Source: Kordia jejudonensis
GTDB taxonomy: Bacteria; Bacteroidota; Bacteroidia; Flavobacteriales; Flavobacteriaceae
Length of the DNA: 64,000 bases
NCBI RefSeq assembly: GCF_001005315.1
Contig: NZ_LBMG01000016.1
Span: 59,706-123,705 of the forward strand
Reading direction: 5' to 3'
Shown here piece by piece: positions 1 to 10,300 of the stretch (the stretch's first letter is position 1; the number at the start of each line of letters is the position of its first letter). The notes beneath the pieces are model-generated. The model did no database searches. It saw only the letters and a list, made by a program, of their open reading frames with translations, and had not been told where the DNA came from. The position numbers and the translations under genes are program-made.

Positions 1-1713
1 CTTCAAGTTGACGGAAAACCGTTTGCTGTAAAAGGTGTTACGTTTGGATATGATGATGACATCCCAAATTATGATCGTTATTTTAAAGATTTAAAAGCAA
101 TTGGCGTCAATACCATTCGGACTTGGGCAACAGGAAGCAACATGCCACAACTTTTGGAAGCTGCTCAAAAATACGACATCAAAATCATGGTTGGCATTTG
201 GATGCGACACGGACGTCCAGGCATGGAAGATGACGATCGTTTTGATTATCTCTCCGATACCGAAGGCATGGAAGTCATGTATAAAAATGCCATAAATGTA
301 GTCAATACGTACAAAAATCATCCTGCGGTATTAACTTGGGGAATTGGTAATGAAGTTTACCTCAACATGGCAACGGACGCTGAAAAAGAAGTCTATTCCA
401 AACTTTTGGAGCGTATTTGTAGTAACATTAAGAAAATTGATAAAAACCATCCGATTACTTCTATCGAAGCATGGACGTTTGGACTCGATTGGTGGCAGAA
501 ACATGTGCCATCACTTGATATTTATGGTTTAAACTGTTATGGCGCTGGCGCAAATTTTCTAGCTGATGAACTCAACAAACGAAATATTAACAAACCATAC
601 GTCATCACAGAATTCAATGTTACTGGCGAATGGGACATCGAACAACAACAAAACGGCGTAAAAGTTGAACCTTCTGATGAAGAAAAATATACTACCATTG
701 CCAACGGTTATCCTGATTGGATCAAAAGTAAACCAAATTGCTTAGGCGTATATGTATTTCATTATGCTGATGGTAACGATTATGGAAGTCCTTGGTTATT
801 TACACATCACAGAGGTTTTTATCGTCCAACTTATTGGGCAATTCGGAAAGCATATACAGGACAAGAACCAATAAACGAAGTCCCAAAAATACATACGTTT
901 CAAATTTCAGATAATGTATTGCAAAGTGACACTTGGATTTCTGTGACGCTCAACGTATCCGATGCAGAAAAGGAAAATTTGGATATTCAATTTTATTACA
1001 ATCAACGTTTAGGAAGCAGAAAACGTAAAAATCAAGTAACCCAATTAAAACATAGAGGTTCACTTGCTGATGGTTTTGAAATTCAAATTCCCAAAGAACA
1101 TGGCGCTGTAAAAGTATATGTAAATGTCCAAGATACATTCAATAATGTCGGAATTGCTTCTACAGGAATTACTACGTATGACGAACAAGCAAAAAATAGA
1201 AAATACTTGGTGCCAACGATGAACGCGCCTTTTTATGTATACAAAGACGGAGAAGATTTACCGTATCTTCCAACAGGTTACATGGGAAACTACAAAGCCA
1301 TGACGGTTGATACACAACACAGCCAAAACGTAAAAGCTGGCACACACGCTATCAAAATAAAATATAAAGAACGAAGTGGTTGGTATGGTGTTGCTTTTGT
1401 AGATCCAAAAAACGATTGGGGCAATACTTTAGGTGGTTATGCCATTGAAAATGCAAAAACATTTTCCTTTTGGGCGAAAGCAGATCGAAACGGTATCAAA
1501 GCTAAAATTGGTTTCGGACTCATTGATACTGACAAACCATTTCCTGATACTGCGATACAATCGGAAGAACTAAAACTCACTGATGAATGGAAAAAATACA
1601 CCTTCAAACTAAAACGTGCAGACTTGAGTTGTATTCGTTCAGGATTGGTGCTTTTTTCGCAAAGCTATGGTTTTCCACAAACTATTTATATTGATGAGGT
1701 TGTTTTTGAATAA
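1..1713 (+). CDS. Glycoside hydrolase (clan A TIM barrel) with C-terminal CBM-like domain, 5'-truncated
   Basis: The frame is open from the first base, so the N-terminus lies outside the window. The visible 570 codons start in a beta-strand plus TIM-barrel fold like GH2/GH5 catalytic domains. The acid/base glutamate is in a GIGNE motif (codon 118) and the likely nucleophile glutamate is in VITEFNVTG (codon 204). After the barrel come an Ig-like segment (about codons 290-390) and a C-terminal galactose-binding-like beta-sandwich ending IYIDEVVFE, typical of carbohydrate-binding modules. It probably acts outside the cytoplasm on a beta-linked glycan, but the substrate cannot be read from the sequence. 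The family assignment (GH2 TIM barrel versus GH5-like) is uncertain. The catalytic Glu pair is the firmest evidence. Confidence 0.8.
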   Translation, partial: LQVDGKPFAVKGVTFGYDDDIPNYDRYFKDLKAIGVNTIRTWATGSNMPQLLEAAQKYDIKIMVGIWMRHGRPGMEDDDRFDYLSDTEGMEVMYKNAINVVNTYKNHPAVLTWGIGNEVYLNMATDAEKEVYSKLLERICSNIKKIDKNHPITSIEAWTFGLDWWQKHVPSLDIYGLNCYGAGANFLADELNKRNINKPYVITEFNVTGEWDIEQQQNGVKVEPSDEEKYTTIANGYPDWIKSKPNCLGVYVFHYADGNDYGSPWLFTHHRGFYRPTYWAIRKAYTGQEPINEVPKIHTFQISDNVLQSDTWISVTLNVSDAEKENLDIQFYYNQRLGSRKRKNQVTQLKHRGSLADGFEIQIPKEHGAVKVYVNVQDTFNNVGIASTGITTYDEQAKNRKYLVPTMNAPFYVYKDGEDLPYLPTGYMGNYKAMTVDTQHSQNVKAGTHAIKIKYKERSGWYGVAFVDPKNDWGNTLGGYAIENAKTFSFWAKADRNGIKAKIGFGLIDTDKPFPDTAIQSEELKLTDEWKKYTFKLKRADLSCIRSGLVLFSQSYGFPQTIYIDEVVFE

Positions 1714-1871
1714 TATAAAGACAATGCATCTAAAAGAAAGTTTTCGTTGGTCGTTGATTACTAATGAAGGAATTTAAACTTTTTTGATCCGTAATCAATC
1801 TTAAAAATTTGTATTTTGAATTAAAAAGTAATGCATCTAAAAAGTATGTATTTTAAAAGATAGAATTGGAA

Positions 1872-2738
1872 ATGGATTTTGAAATTAAAAATGGTTTAGG
1901 AAAGATAAAAATTGGCGTTAATGGAGATAGTTTTACCTTTATTCGTCCATTGACATTTTGTTGGTACGACAACCAAGGATCTATTGGTAAATTTCTTTGT
2001 TCATTGCCCTATTCAAAAGAATACAGAAACGAAATCCATACGGTGATAACTTCAAACTTGAATACAGACTTTTCACAAAATATTGAGGGACTACATGAAT
2101 TACTTCTTCCACTCTTCAAGTTATTCCCTAATGGAGAATATGTGCTATCATTTCATAATTCTGAAGATAAAGATCTGTTTAAATATAAGTCTTCATATGA
2201 TAATTTCACAAAAACGCATCTAAGTGATTGGGAATTGCATTTTGGAAATTTGACAGTTGCTAAGGACGAAAAGAAACGTATCAAAGAACATCAAGATTTT
2301 TTAACAAAGAATGCCATTACAAAAGAATTCTATCCGTCAAATATTTTGGATTATTCAACTTATAATTTTTATTCAGGATCTGACACTTTCTTTTTGGCAA
2401 CTCAACCGAAAGAAGAAATTGACATCGAAAGAGTAAAATATTTTGAAAACGAAATTTCTAACGGAGCTAGACCTTTTGTAATTACTTATAATTGTTTTTA
2501 TCCTGACATCAGATTAAATGACGACGGCTCAAAAACAGACCATTCAATACATTCAGATTATTTTGTTTTGGATGGACATCATAAATTATTAGCATATAAA
2601 AATTTAAAAATATATCCGCCAATAGCGAGTTTAATATTTTTGCCAAAAAACAAATCAGAAATTTTATTTGATCTTGATGATTTGAAAAATTACGTATATA
2701 GCTGGCAATTAAATCATATTAAAAAGTATTGTGAATAA
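1872..2738 (+). CDS. Uncharacterised protein with ParB/Srx-like motif
   Basis: 288 residues, no signal peptide or membrane segment. The ATG at 1872 is preferred over an in-frame TTG two codons upstream. The C-terminal third carries VLDGHHKLLAYK (about residues 231-242). This resembles the DGHHR/DGHRR signature of ParB/sulfiredoxin-like nucleotide-binding domains, which in known relatives bind CTP or ATP. No DNA-binding HTH is visible, so a chromosome-partition role is unlikely. The rest is unrecognised. Codon use is AT-rich like its neighbours. It stands alone, with about 150 bp upstream that contain a 13-bp direct repeat (AATGCATCTAAAA at 1723 and 1830). The function is unknown and the ParB-like reading rests on one motif. 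Confidence 0.65.
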   Translation: MDFEIKNGLGKIKIGVNGDSFTFIRPLTFCWYDNQGSIGKFLCSLPYSKEYRNEIHTVITSNLNTDFSQNIEGLHELLLPLFKLFPNGEYVLSFHNSEDKDLFKYKSSYDNFTKTHLSDWELHFGNLTVAKDEKKRIKEHQDFLTKNAITKEFYPSNILDYSTYNFYSGSDTFFLATQPKEEIDIERVKYFENEISNGARPFVITYNCFYPDIRLNDDGSKTDHSIHSDYFVLDGHHKLLAYKNLKIYPPIASLIFLPKNKSEILFDLDDLKNYVYSWQLNHIKKYCE

Positions 2739-2794
2739 TAAAATCACATACAACAGCTTACATACTATCACGAATTAAAAAACATCAAAAAACC

Positions 2795-3253
2795 ATGAAA
2801 AAAATATTCCTCCTAGCTATAGCGATTATCAGTTTAGCATCTTGTAATCAAGATAAAATTCAAGACTTAAACCGTCAGATTGCTGCACTAGAAGCATCAA
2901 ATAAAAAATTGACAGATTCATTAAAAAATATACAAAGTGAAAACCTTATGCGAATGACAGCCGTCGGATTTCCGAGTGAGTATACCTCAAAACTGAATGA
3001 ACCACACCAAATAAACTATGCCTTTTGCTATAGCATTGATATAGACTTCCCTGAATATAATGTCTATCGCGTAACAAATGCCGATAAAGATGAAAAAGAA
3101 CTCATTTTAGCAAAGCAATACAAATCGGGTTTTCGTTATGATTTTATTCCGAAAACATTGGATGATGATACCATTGAACTTTTAATTGAATTTGAAGACA
3201 TCAACGGATATCCTTTAAAAATGCAAAGTATCACGCATACTGTCGTTGAATAA
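2795..3253 (+). CDS. Putative lipoprotein with short coiled coil
   Basis: 152 residues. The signal peptide starts MKKIFLLAIAIISLASC and has a lipobox (LASC, Cys17), so it is predicted to be a lipoprotein. Residues about 20-50 form a heptad-like coiled coil (IQDLNRQIAALEASNKKL) that would lift the C-terminal domain off the membrane. The remaining ~100 residues are acidic and unrecognised. It lies 56 bp after the preceding gene and 45 bp before a TPR gene on the same strand, and all three may be co-transcribed. The lipoprotein call is firm; the function is unknown. Confidence 0.7.
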   Translation: MKKIFLLAIAIISLASCNQDKIQDLNRQIAALEASNKKLTDSLKNIQSENLMRMTAVGFPSEYTSKLNEPHQINYAFCYSIDIDFPEYNVYRVTNADKDEKELILAKQYKSGFRYDFIPKTLDDDTIELLIEFEDINGYPLKMQSITHTVVE

Positions 3254-3298
3254 TACTATAGTTTTGTTTAGCAAGAACGAATATAAATTTAATCTATT

Positions 3299-3862
3299 TT
3301 GAATCTACGAAAGTATATTTTTGAACAATACAACAAATTCACTTTAGCTGAGTGCAAAGAAGAAAAGGATCAATTGCGTTCTGAAATAAAAGAAATACTC
3401 GCTGAACATTCGAATTTAGACTCTAATTGCTATCAAATTCTCGGACTTATTGAGTACGAATCTGACGATTGGAAAAAAAATATTCAATGTTCGATAAAGA
3501 ATTTTAAAAAAGCGATCGAATTAGATGAAACTAATGTTTTAGCTCAATTATACTTAGCACATTGTTATCACGACTTACATCAATTGGAATTAGCGCTGGA
3601 AAATTATACGAAAGTTGACAAACAAAAACTAAAGAAATTTCAAGTCTGGAGATACACAAAACTGATTGAACAAATTGGCTATTGTAAATATAAGCTTGGA
3701 AATAAAAATATAGGAGAAAAACACTTTGAAGAAGTATTGGAATTGCACAAAAAACTTCCTGAAACTGAGAAAGCTTTTCCTTCAGAATTACTCGAATGCT
3801 TACCTGAAAATCATTGGATTGCAATCGAAATGAAAAAGATAACACCTTATATAGAATCGTAA
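3299..3862 (+). CDS. Small TPR-like cytoplasmic protein, TTG start
   Basis: 187 residues with no signal peptide. The frame opens at TTG 3299 and no early in-frame ATG is available, so a TTG start is the best reading. Two to three tetratricopeptide-like helical pairs are visible: NCYQILGLIEYES..., FKKAIELDETNVLAQLYLAHCYHDL (residues about 62-86) and a third around residues 120-145. TPR proteins are protein-protein interaction scaffolds, and the partner here is unknown. The N-terminal 40 residues are charged and helical (EECKEEKDQ-like). Its location after an uncharacterised lipoprotein gives no further clue. Confidence 0.6.
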   Translation: MNLRKYIFEQYNKFTLAECKEEKDQLRSEIKEILAEHSNLDSNCYQILGLIEYESDDWKKNIQCSIKNFKKAIELDETNVLAQLYLAHCYHDLHQLELALENYTKVDKQKLKKFQVWRYTKLIEQIGYCKYKLGNKNIGEKHFEEVLELHKKLPETEKAFPSELLECLPENHWIAIEMKKITPYIES

Positions 3863-3949
3863 TCTTTACAAACTTTCAAAGCTCAACAACACAGTAACTT
3901 CCACATCACACGAAATTTCCCTACCTTTCTCCAACGTATGCGTAACACC

Positions 3950-5287
3950 ATGAAAAGACTTTTGTTGTTTTTATATCTTATTTCCACTATAGCTCTTCAA
4001 GCACAGGATTTGAATGCCATTTTTGAAAACTGCCTGATTTCAGATACGGAAAGTAATATTGCACGCGCAAATCCAATCTATGTAACGGAAATTGACGAAG
4101 CAAACAATCGCATCAAAACCAATTACACACACTTGGAAAAGCTACTTGTAAAAGCTACAGGGAATCAATCGTGGTTTATCACTCAAAGTGAAGAAGCAGC
4201 TACGATTGTAGAAATCAAAAATGTCGATCTCAAAAGTGGTTGGATTACGCTTGGCGAAACCTACGCTGGTGTTTTTAATATGGACGAAGGCGAAACACTG
4301 GAATTTTTTAATCCATTTATCAATTACGAAATCATTCATAACAAACCTTTATTCAAAGAATATCCAACGTACATACAAGACGCACAAACCAACTATATCC
4401 AATCGGGCGGAATCATTAAAAGAAGTAATAATGATTATGTGTTGCTAACGCCTGTCGTATTTGGCGCACATGCAACAAGAGCAATCTATTACGCTACAAG
4501 TTCCGATTTGGAAAATTGGACATTTCACGATAAAAAAATATTGGATACGTCTCAAATTTCATTCGCTAAAAAAGAAGGAAATGTATTCAGTACAGGAAAT
4601 CCTTTACAATTAAAAAATGGAAATTACTTGGTTTTACTTGGCGTAGAACAACCAAACGGAAACTACACGTCAGCGTATATGATTCTTGACAAAGAACTTA
4701 AGATGGTACAAGCGCCAAAAGAAATTCAAATTCCAGCATGGCATGGAGAAAAGCAAAACAGTTTTCCGTTGGCAATTACAAAACATAAAGGCGTATTTAG
4801 AGTGTTGTTTCACAGAAGAAGCAACCGTTTTATTGCATCGGAAGTTCATGAAATTACAACTAAAGACATTCTCAAAGCATTTGACAAAAATCAAGGAATT
4901 ATTTCATCAAACTGCATTCAAAAAGCAAAAAATGAAACTGGCTATGTAAGAGGAAAAGCGGATGATGCGAGTTACCTAACATTCAAATCAAAATTATATA
5001 TCTTACTAGGAAGTGAAGAATTACCATCGGAATATCTAACATCGTTCAATCGTGAATATGGTTTGTTAACACTTGAAAATGATACATGGACACACGACAA
5101 ACGCAGTCCGTTACTTGTAAATCCAATGACCATTCATCACAAATATCCTGAATACGAATGGACAGCCGATCATTTGGGCGGATTCATTTCTCCGATAATT
5201 CACAACAACTATTTATACCTGTTTTTAACCTTCGGAACAGACAATCCAGATTATTTATTAGGCGGATTAAAAATTAAAACTGACTAA
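3950..5287 (+). CDS. Secreted beta-propeller-like protein, possible glycosidase-related
   Basis: About 445 residues from the ATG at 3950 (MKRLLLFLYLISTIALQAQ signal peptide). An upstream in-frame ATG at 3938 would add four residues before the signal and is less likely. The body has repeated blades of the five-bladed beta-propeller type seen in GH43/GH32/GH130-like proteins: SSDLENWTF (a frequent glycosidase blade signature), YTSAYMILDKEL and HLGGFISPIIHNNYLYLFLTFG. I could not identify a complete catalytic triad, so activity is uncertain. It is followed 18 bp later by a cyclase-family gene and is probably co-transcribed with it. A glycoside hydrolase lies 2 kb upstream, so a carbohydrate-related role is reasonable but inferred. 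Confidence 0.6.
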   Translation: MKRLLLFLYLISTIALQAQDLNAIFENCLISDTESNIARANPIYVTEIDEANNRIKTNYTHLEKLLVKATGNQSWFITQSEEAATIVEIKNVDLKSGWITLGETYAGVFNMDEGETLEFFNPFINYEIIHNKPLFKEYPTYIQDAQTNYIQSGGIIKRSNNDYVLLTPVVFGAHATRAIYYATSSDLENWTFHDKKILDTSQISFAKKEGNVFSTGNPLQLKNGNYLVLLGVEQPNGNYTSAYMILDKELKMVQAPKEIQIPAWHGEKQNSFPLAITKHKGVFRVLFHRRSNRFIASEVHEITTKDILKAFDKNQGIISSNCIQKAKNETGYVRGKADDASYLTFKSKLYILLGSEELPSEYLTSFNREYGLLTLENDTWTHDKRSPLLVNPMTIHHKYPEYEWTADHLGGFISPIIHNNYLYLFLTFGTDNPDYLLGGLKIKTD

Positions 5288-5305
5288 CCAAAAACCTACC
5301 ATATC

Positions 5306-6067
5306 ATGAAAATCATCGACTTATCAAAACCAATTCAATACAACAAAAACGATCCTTGGTTTATGAAAGTAAAAATAAAGCACAAATCACATCGGAAAGC
5401 CAAATGGTTGATTCGCGTATTGGGCTTGCCTTTCAGACTATTTCCTAAAGGATTTACAGGTTGGGCAGATGATACCATTCAGAAAATGGGCGTACATTCA
5501 ACCACACATATTGATGCGCCTTGGCACTATTCGCCAACGGTAAACGGCGAAAAAGCAAAAACAATTGATGAAGTTCCACTCGATTGGTGTTATGGAGAAG
5601 GCATTGTGATTGACATGAAACACAAAGCAGATTTTGATGCTATTACGGTAAAAGATATGGAAGATTTCTTAGCAGAAAATAATTTGACAATAAAACCTAA
5701 AATGATCGTTTTAATCAAAACGGGAAGAGACAAATACAACGGCACCAAAGATTTTCATAAAGTAGGAACTGGCATGAGCGCGGAAGCAACTGAATGGCTT
5801 ATTGACAAAGGCATCAAAGTCATGGGAATTGACGCTTGGGGCTGGGATTTGCCATTACCATACATGCTAAAAAAAGCAAAAGAAACTGGAAATTCAGAAC
5901 TATTTTGGGAAGCACATTTGGTTGGACAACGCAAAGAATATTGCCATATGGAACAATTGGTAAACTTAGACGCACTTCCCTACTCAGGATTCAAAGTTGC
6001 CGTCTTTCCATTAAAAATTGTGGGAGCTTCTGCCGCACCTGCGAGAGTTGTAGCAATGTTAGAATAA
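5306..6067 (+). CDS. Cyclase family protein (kynurenine formamidase-like metal hydrolase)
   Basis: 253 residues. Members of this family (PF04199) are metal-dependent hydrolases that act on N-formylkynurenine or related amides or cyclic substrates. The metal-binding signature is present as GVHSTTHIDAPWHY (about residues 62-75). This is a variant of the usual HxGTHxDxPxH, with T in place of the conserved G before TH. A second conserved patch is VMGIDAWGWDLP, and the C-terminal ...AAPARVVA is typical. No signal peptide. It starts 18 bp after the propeller-like gene. No other tryptophan-catabolism genes are nearby, so the actual substrate is unknown. Confidence 0.75.
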   Translation: MKIIDLSKPIQYNKNDPWFMKVKIKHKSHRKAKWLIRVLGLPFRLFPKGFTGWADDTIQKMGVHSTTHIDAPWHYSPTVNGEKAKTIDEVPLDWCYGEGIVIDMKHKADFDAITVKDMEDFLAENNLTIKPKMIVLIKTGRDKYNGTKDFHKVGTGMSAEATEWLIDKGIKVMGIDAWGWDLPLPYMLKKAKETGNSELFWEAHLVGQRKEYCHMEQLVNLDALPYSGFKVAVFPLKIVGASAAPARVVAMLE

Positions 6068-6085
6068 CATAGAATCTCAGAAATA

Positions 6086-7039
6086 TTACATGCTCAAAAT
6101 GGTTTCCTTTTCCTTCTTAAAAGGTTTCAACTCTTTTTCAGCCAACGCTTTCTCAATCCATTGTAAAGCTTCCTGTTTGTTGCCTTTATGTTTGAATATT
6201 TGCGCCAAACGATAATATGCCCACGATTTTGGAACGCCGTCTTTAGCCGTATAATTTTCTATGTATATGTACAAACACTTCTCGCCTTTTTCGAGTTCCA
6301 AATTGTATTCAGCAGCAACTTTCCCAATTTGATAATGCAACGCATTTCGTTGATGCTTTTCGTGTGCTTTTTCAATATTGGCAATCGCTTTTTCAGGTTG
6401 TTTTTGCTTTTCGTATAAATCCGTCAGCTTTTTATAGCACGTTAACGAACCACCAATTTCAATAGCTTTCTTATAAAACTTTTCTGCGAGTTCAGGCTCA
6501 TCATCATATTCATAAATATAGCCTTTTGCCAAATAGCCGTCTACTTTTGAAAGATTTTCCAATTCGTTGGCATATTTCATCGAAGTTCGTTTGCTTCCGC
6601 CAATAATTCCTGGCAACTGCATGTACAATTCTACCATAGCCCAACGAACATCAATATGTTTTGGATCGAGTTCTGCTGCTTTTTTAAATGATCGTTTTAC
6701 ATCTCCTATCAAACCAAGCGCTCTCAACTTATTCACATTCAACGCTTTCATGCCCATGGCACCGCCATACTTATAATGATAATCAGCATTAGAATCGTCT
6801 AACTTTACCAACTTTTCATAACTTTCAATCGCGTCATCCCACTTTTCTTGATAACCGTACGCATCGCCCAAAAATTCTATAAACTCAGGATCATTCGGTG
6901 TCTTTTCAAGTTGTGACGTTATAATGGTAATGGCTTCAATGTATTGCTTCTTAGCAAATAAATCGGTGACTTTTTCTGAAGGTGTCTGACTCCATAAGAA
7001 CATTGGAACAGATAGAATAATTAGAAAATAATACTTCAT
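6086..7039 (-). CDS. Secreted TPR-repeat protein
   Basis: 317 residues with a signal peptide (MKYYFLIILSVPMFLWSQ). It contains about six to seven tetratricopeptide repeats, for example NDPEFIEFLGDAYGYQEKWDDAIESYEK, ADYHYKYGGAMGMKAL..., and PKSWAYYRLAQIFKHKGNKQEALQWIEKAL near the C-terminus. It is predicted periplasmic and probably a scaffold or a bookkeeping protein for an envelope complex. It is convergent with the upstream cyclase gene (18-bp gap) and divergent from the giant alpha-2-macroglobulin. The TPR call is clear. The partner is unknown. Confidence 0.75.
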   Translation of the reverse strand: MKYYFLIILSVPMFLWSQTPSEKVTDLFAKKQYIEAITIITSQLEKTPNDPEFIEFLGDAYGYQEKWDDAIESYEKLVKLDDSNADYHYKYGGAMGMKALNVNKLRALGLIGDVKRSFKKAAELDPKHIDVRWAMVELYMQLPGIIGGSKRTSMKYANELENLSKVDGYLAKGYIYEYDDEPELAEKFYKKAIEIGGSLTCYKKLTDLYEKQKQPEKAIANIEKAHEKHQRNALHYQIGKVAAEYNLELEKGEKCLYIYIENYTAKDGVPKSWAYYRLAQIFKHKGNKQEALQWIEKALAEKELKPFKKEKETILSM

Positions 7040-7355
7040 TCGTTTTTTTATTTCTTTTACTACTAGCAGTTTTAATGAACTCGTTTAAACTTTTCGGATT
7101 TAGGCGAAAAGTTTAAACGAGTTCAATACCAAAGATAGTGTTTCCTTTGTTTTTTCGCGAATTCATTTTGGAATACTCTTTGTTATTTACAAAATAATAA
7201 TTCATTGGTAGAACGTATTATTTATAAAATTCTTACTTTACATACGTAAAAGAATATCGCTTGGTTTTTATAGTTAGATTACTGTAAAAACAAGTTCTAC
7301 ATAGGAACCTCGTTATTAAAATTAAAAAGATTCCTGTCAGCGCAGGTAATTCATT
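7040..7355. other. Divergent promoter region with a long perfect inverted repeat
   Basis: 316 bp between the TPR gene (minus) and the alpha-2-macroglobulin gene (plus). It must contain both promoters. The outstanding feature is the 19-bp perfect inverted repeat at 7078-7125, listed separately. The rest is AT-rich with no open frame of interest. Confidence 0.7.
7078..7125. repeat. Perfect 19-bp inverted repeat, operator or cruciform candidate
   Basis: Left arm GAACTCGTTTAAACTTTTC (7078-7096), 10-bp loop, right arm GAAAAGTTTAAACGAGTTC (7107-7125), with no mismatches. It lies 39-86 bp upstream of the start codon of the minus-strand TPR gene. There is no T-run on either side, and its position upstream of two divergent genes argues against an intrinsic terminator. 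The inner half-sites AAACTTTTC/GAAAAGTTT resemble those of the operator at 33702-33727. Confidence 0.8.
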
Positions 7356-10300
7356 ATGAAAAACATCCTTACACTATTTATGATTGTTTTATTTAGTCAA
7401 TTTTCAAATGCCCAACAAAACTACCTCAGCTTGTGGAAAGAGGTAGAAACATTTGACAAAAAAGGCTTAACCAAGTCTGCTTTTGAAAAAGTTTCTGAAA
7501 TTGCGGCACTTGCCAAACGCGACAAAAACAATCCGCAAATCATAAAAGCATTTCTTAAAAAAGCAAGCTATCAGTTAATTTTAGAAGAAGATGCACAATT
7601 AACGATCGTAAATGATTTAAAAGCCGAAATTGCGACACAATCATTTCCAACAAAAAATATATTACAAAGTATTTTAGGAACCATTTATTGGCAATATTTT
7701 CAAGGCAGTCGCTACCTATTTTATAATAGAACAAAGACCAATGAAAAAGTGGATGCGAATGATTTTAGAACGTGGGATTTAGAAACACTTTTTAGTGAAA
7801 TTCATCTGCATTTTGATGCTTCACTGGAAAATGCAACACAATTACAACAACTTGATATATCGGCGTTTGACGCAATTCTTTACAAAGAAAAAGGTTCTGA
7901 AAAGTACAGACCTACAGTATATGATTTTTTAGCGCACAATGCCTTAAAATTTTATAAATCGGATGAAAATAACATCACAAAACCTGCTTTTGCATTTACG
8001 ATAGACAATCCTGAATATTTATGCGATGCAACACTTTTTACAAAACTAAATCTGACCACAAAAGATTCACTTTCGTTAGAAGCAAAAGCACTGAAAATTT
8101 ATCAAGATTTAATTCGATTTCACTTACAAGATAAAACCCCTGAAGCACTTATTGACGTTAACATTGAACGTTTATATTTTGTACAACAAAAAGCTACATT
8201 TAGTGACAAAAATGAAAAGTTAATTGAAGCTTTTCAAAATGAAAAAACGAACTATCCAACACATCCACATTCGGGAATGTATGATGCCGAAACCGCCGTT
8301 TTATATCAGCGCCAAGCTTCGAAATACAATGCCATTACAAATCCTGAATATCAATGGAGTTATAAAAAAGCAATTCAATTGTGTGACGGTGTTATTGCAA
8401 AATTTCCGAAAAGTATTGCCGCAAAAAAATGTGAAATCATAAAACACGGAATCAAAAAACCGGAGTTAAACATACAAACCGAGAATTACCTTCCAATTGC
8501 TACGGTTTCAAAAGTATTGGTTTCTTATAAAAATGTGGATCGTTTATATTTTTCAAGCATTCCAATAACGCAAGCTGAATATGAAAGTTTCCAAAAAATA
8601 TATAGAAAAGAAGAGCGTTATGCTTTTTTGAAACAACTCAGAGCATACGAAACATGGAACGTAAAACTTCCTACCGAAAATGATTATCATTTACACACAA
8701 CTGAAGTTTCATTGCCAGCGCTTAAAAATGGATATCATGTGATTACGGCTTCTAAAACGGCTGATTTTTCAAAGGATTTTTATGCTTTCGGAATTGTACA
8801 AGTTACCAATATGGCGTTGATTCACAAAAACTCGCCTACAAATTCTATCTTTCAAGTAACCAATAGAAATACGGGAACTCCAATTGCCAATCAAGAAGTA
8901 GAGTTCAACTATACAACGCGTAGTTCTAAAAGACTATTATCGAAAAAGCTCACTACAGACAACACAGGAAGCGTTATTTTTAACAATGAAGCTAGCTTAC
9001 GCAATGTACGCATCCATATAAAAAACGACACAGAAACGGCTCATTTTGGCAGCTATTACATTTATAAAAGTTACGGCGTTAGCAACAATGATCCGAAAGT
9101 AAATTTATTTTTCTTTACAGATAGAAGCATTTACAGACCTGCACAAACATTACATTTCAAAGGTATTTTGGTAAAAACGGAAGATGGAAAATCAACTGTA
9201 TTGGCTAATGAAAAAATCTTTGTAATTCTGTACGATACGAACCGTCAGAAAGTTTCAGAACAAACCTTTGTCACCAATGAATACGGTTCTATAAAAGGCG
9301 AATTTATCTTGCCAAACTCAGGACTTACAGGAACCTATATGTTAGAAGCTGATGTAGACGAATTTCCGACCGCAAATGGAAGAACGAACTTTTCTGTAGA
9401 AGAATACAAACGTCCAAAATTTGAAGCTGAATTTCTTCCTGTTAAAAATAGTTATTCCGTAAATGATGACGTAATTGCGAAAGGAAATGCTAAAGCGTTC
9501 GCTGGAAGCAACATTACCGATGCCAAAGTAACATATACTGTAAAACGTACGCCACGGTATCCTGCATGGGCATTTTGGAGACGTCCATACATTCAAACAA
9601 GTTCGCAACAAATTACGTCGGGAGAAACTACGACAGATGCTTCTGGAAACTTTGAAATTACGTTTAAAGCAATTCCTGACACTACTGTAGATAAAACACT
9701 GCTGCCAATATTTGACTATGAAGTTTCGGCAGACATTACAGATCTTAATGGCGAAACCAGAAGTACTACAACCACGATTCATGTTGGATACCACACATTG
9801 ACCGCAAAAGTGGATATGAACAGGCTGATAAATGCAAATAACCGAGCACATACACTGACAGTTGTTACTAAAAATTTAAACGGCGAAGAAGTCAATGCTA
9901 CAGGAACAATTACCATTCATAAACTACAAGCGCCTGATCGTGTGTTGCGCAAGCGTCCTTGGAACGTTCCAGATTATGCAATGCTTTCTGAAAGTGAATT
10001 TAAAAAGCAATTTCCGCATGATGCCTACACACGTGAAGAAGAAGATTTCAAACAATGGAAAAAAGGAAAAAAAGTATTTGACGAATCATTTGATACCGAA
10101 AAAAGTTCAAAACTTGAACTCGGAAACATCAAACGTTGGAAATCTGGAAAATATGTTATTGAACTCAACACAAAAGATGCCAATGGTATGGAAATTAAAG
10201 ACATTGTGTATGCGGATGTTTTTAATGAAAAAGACGATGTTACTGCCGATCAAAAACTCTTAGAGGTTTCTATTGATAAAGTTTTATATCAACCAAACGA

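Noticed and set aside
9342..9851. 169-aa minus-strand ORF inside the alpha-2-macroglobulin gene
   Set aside because: It is a shadow of the coding frame on the opposite strand, with a cysteine/phenylalanine-rich low-quality composition and no start or promoter context.
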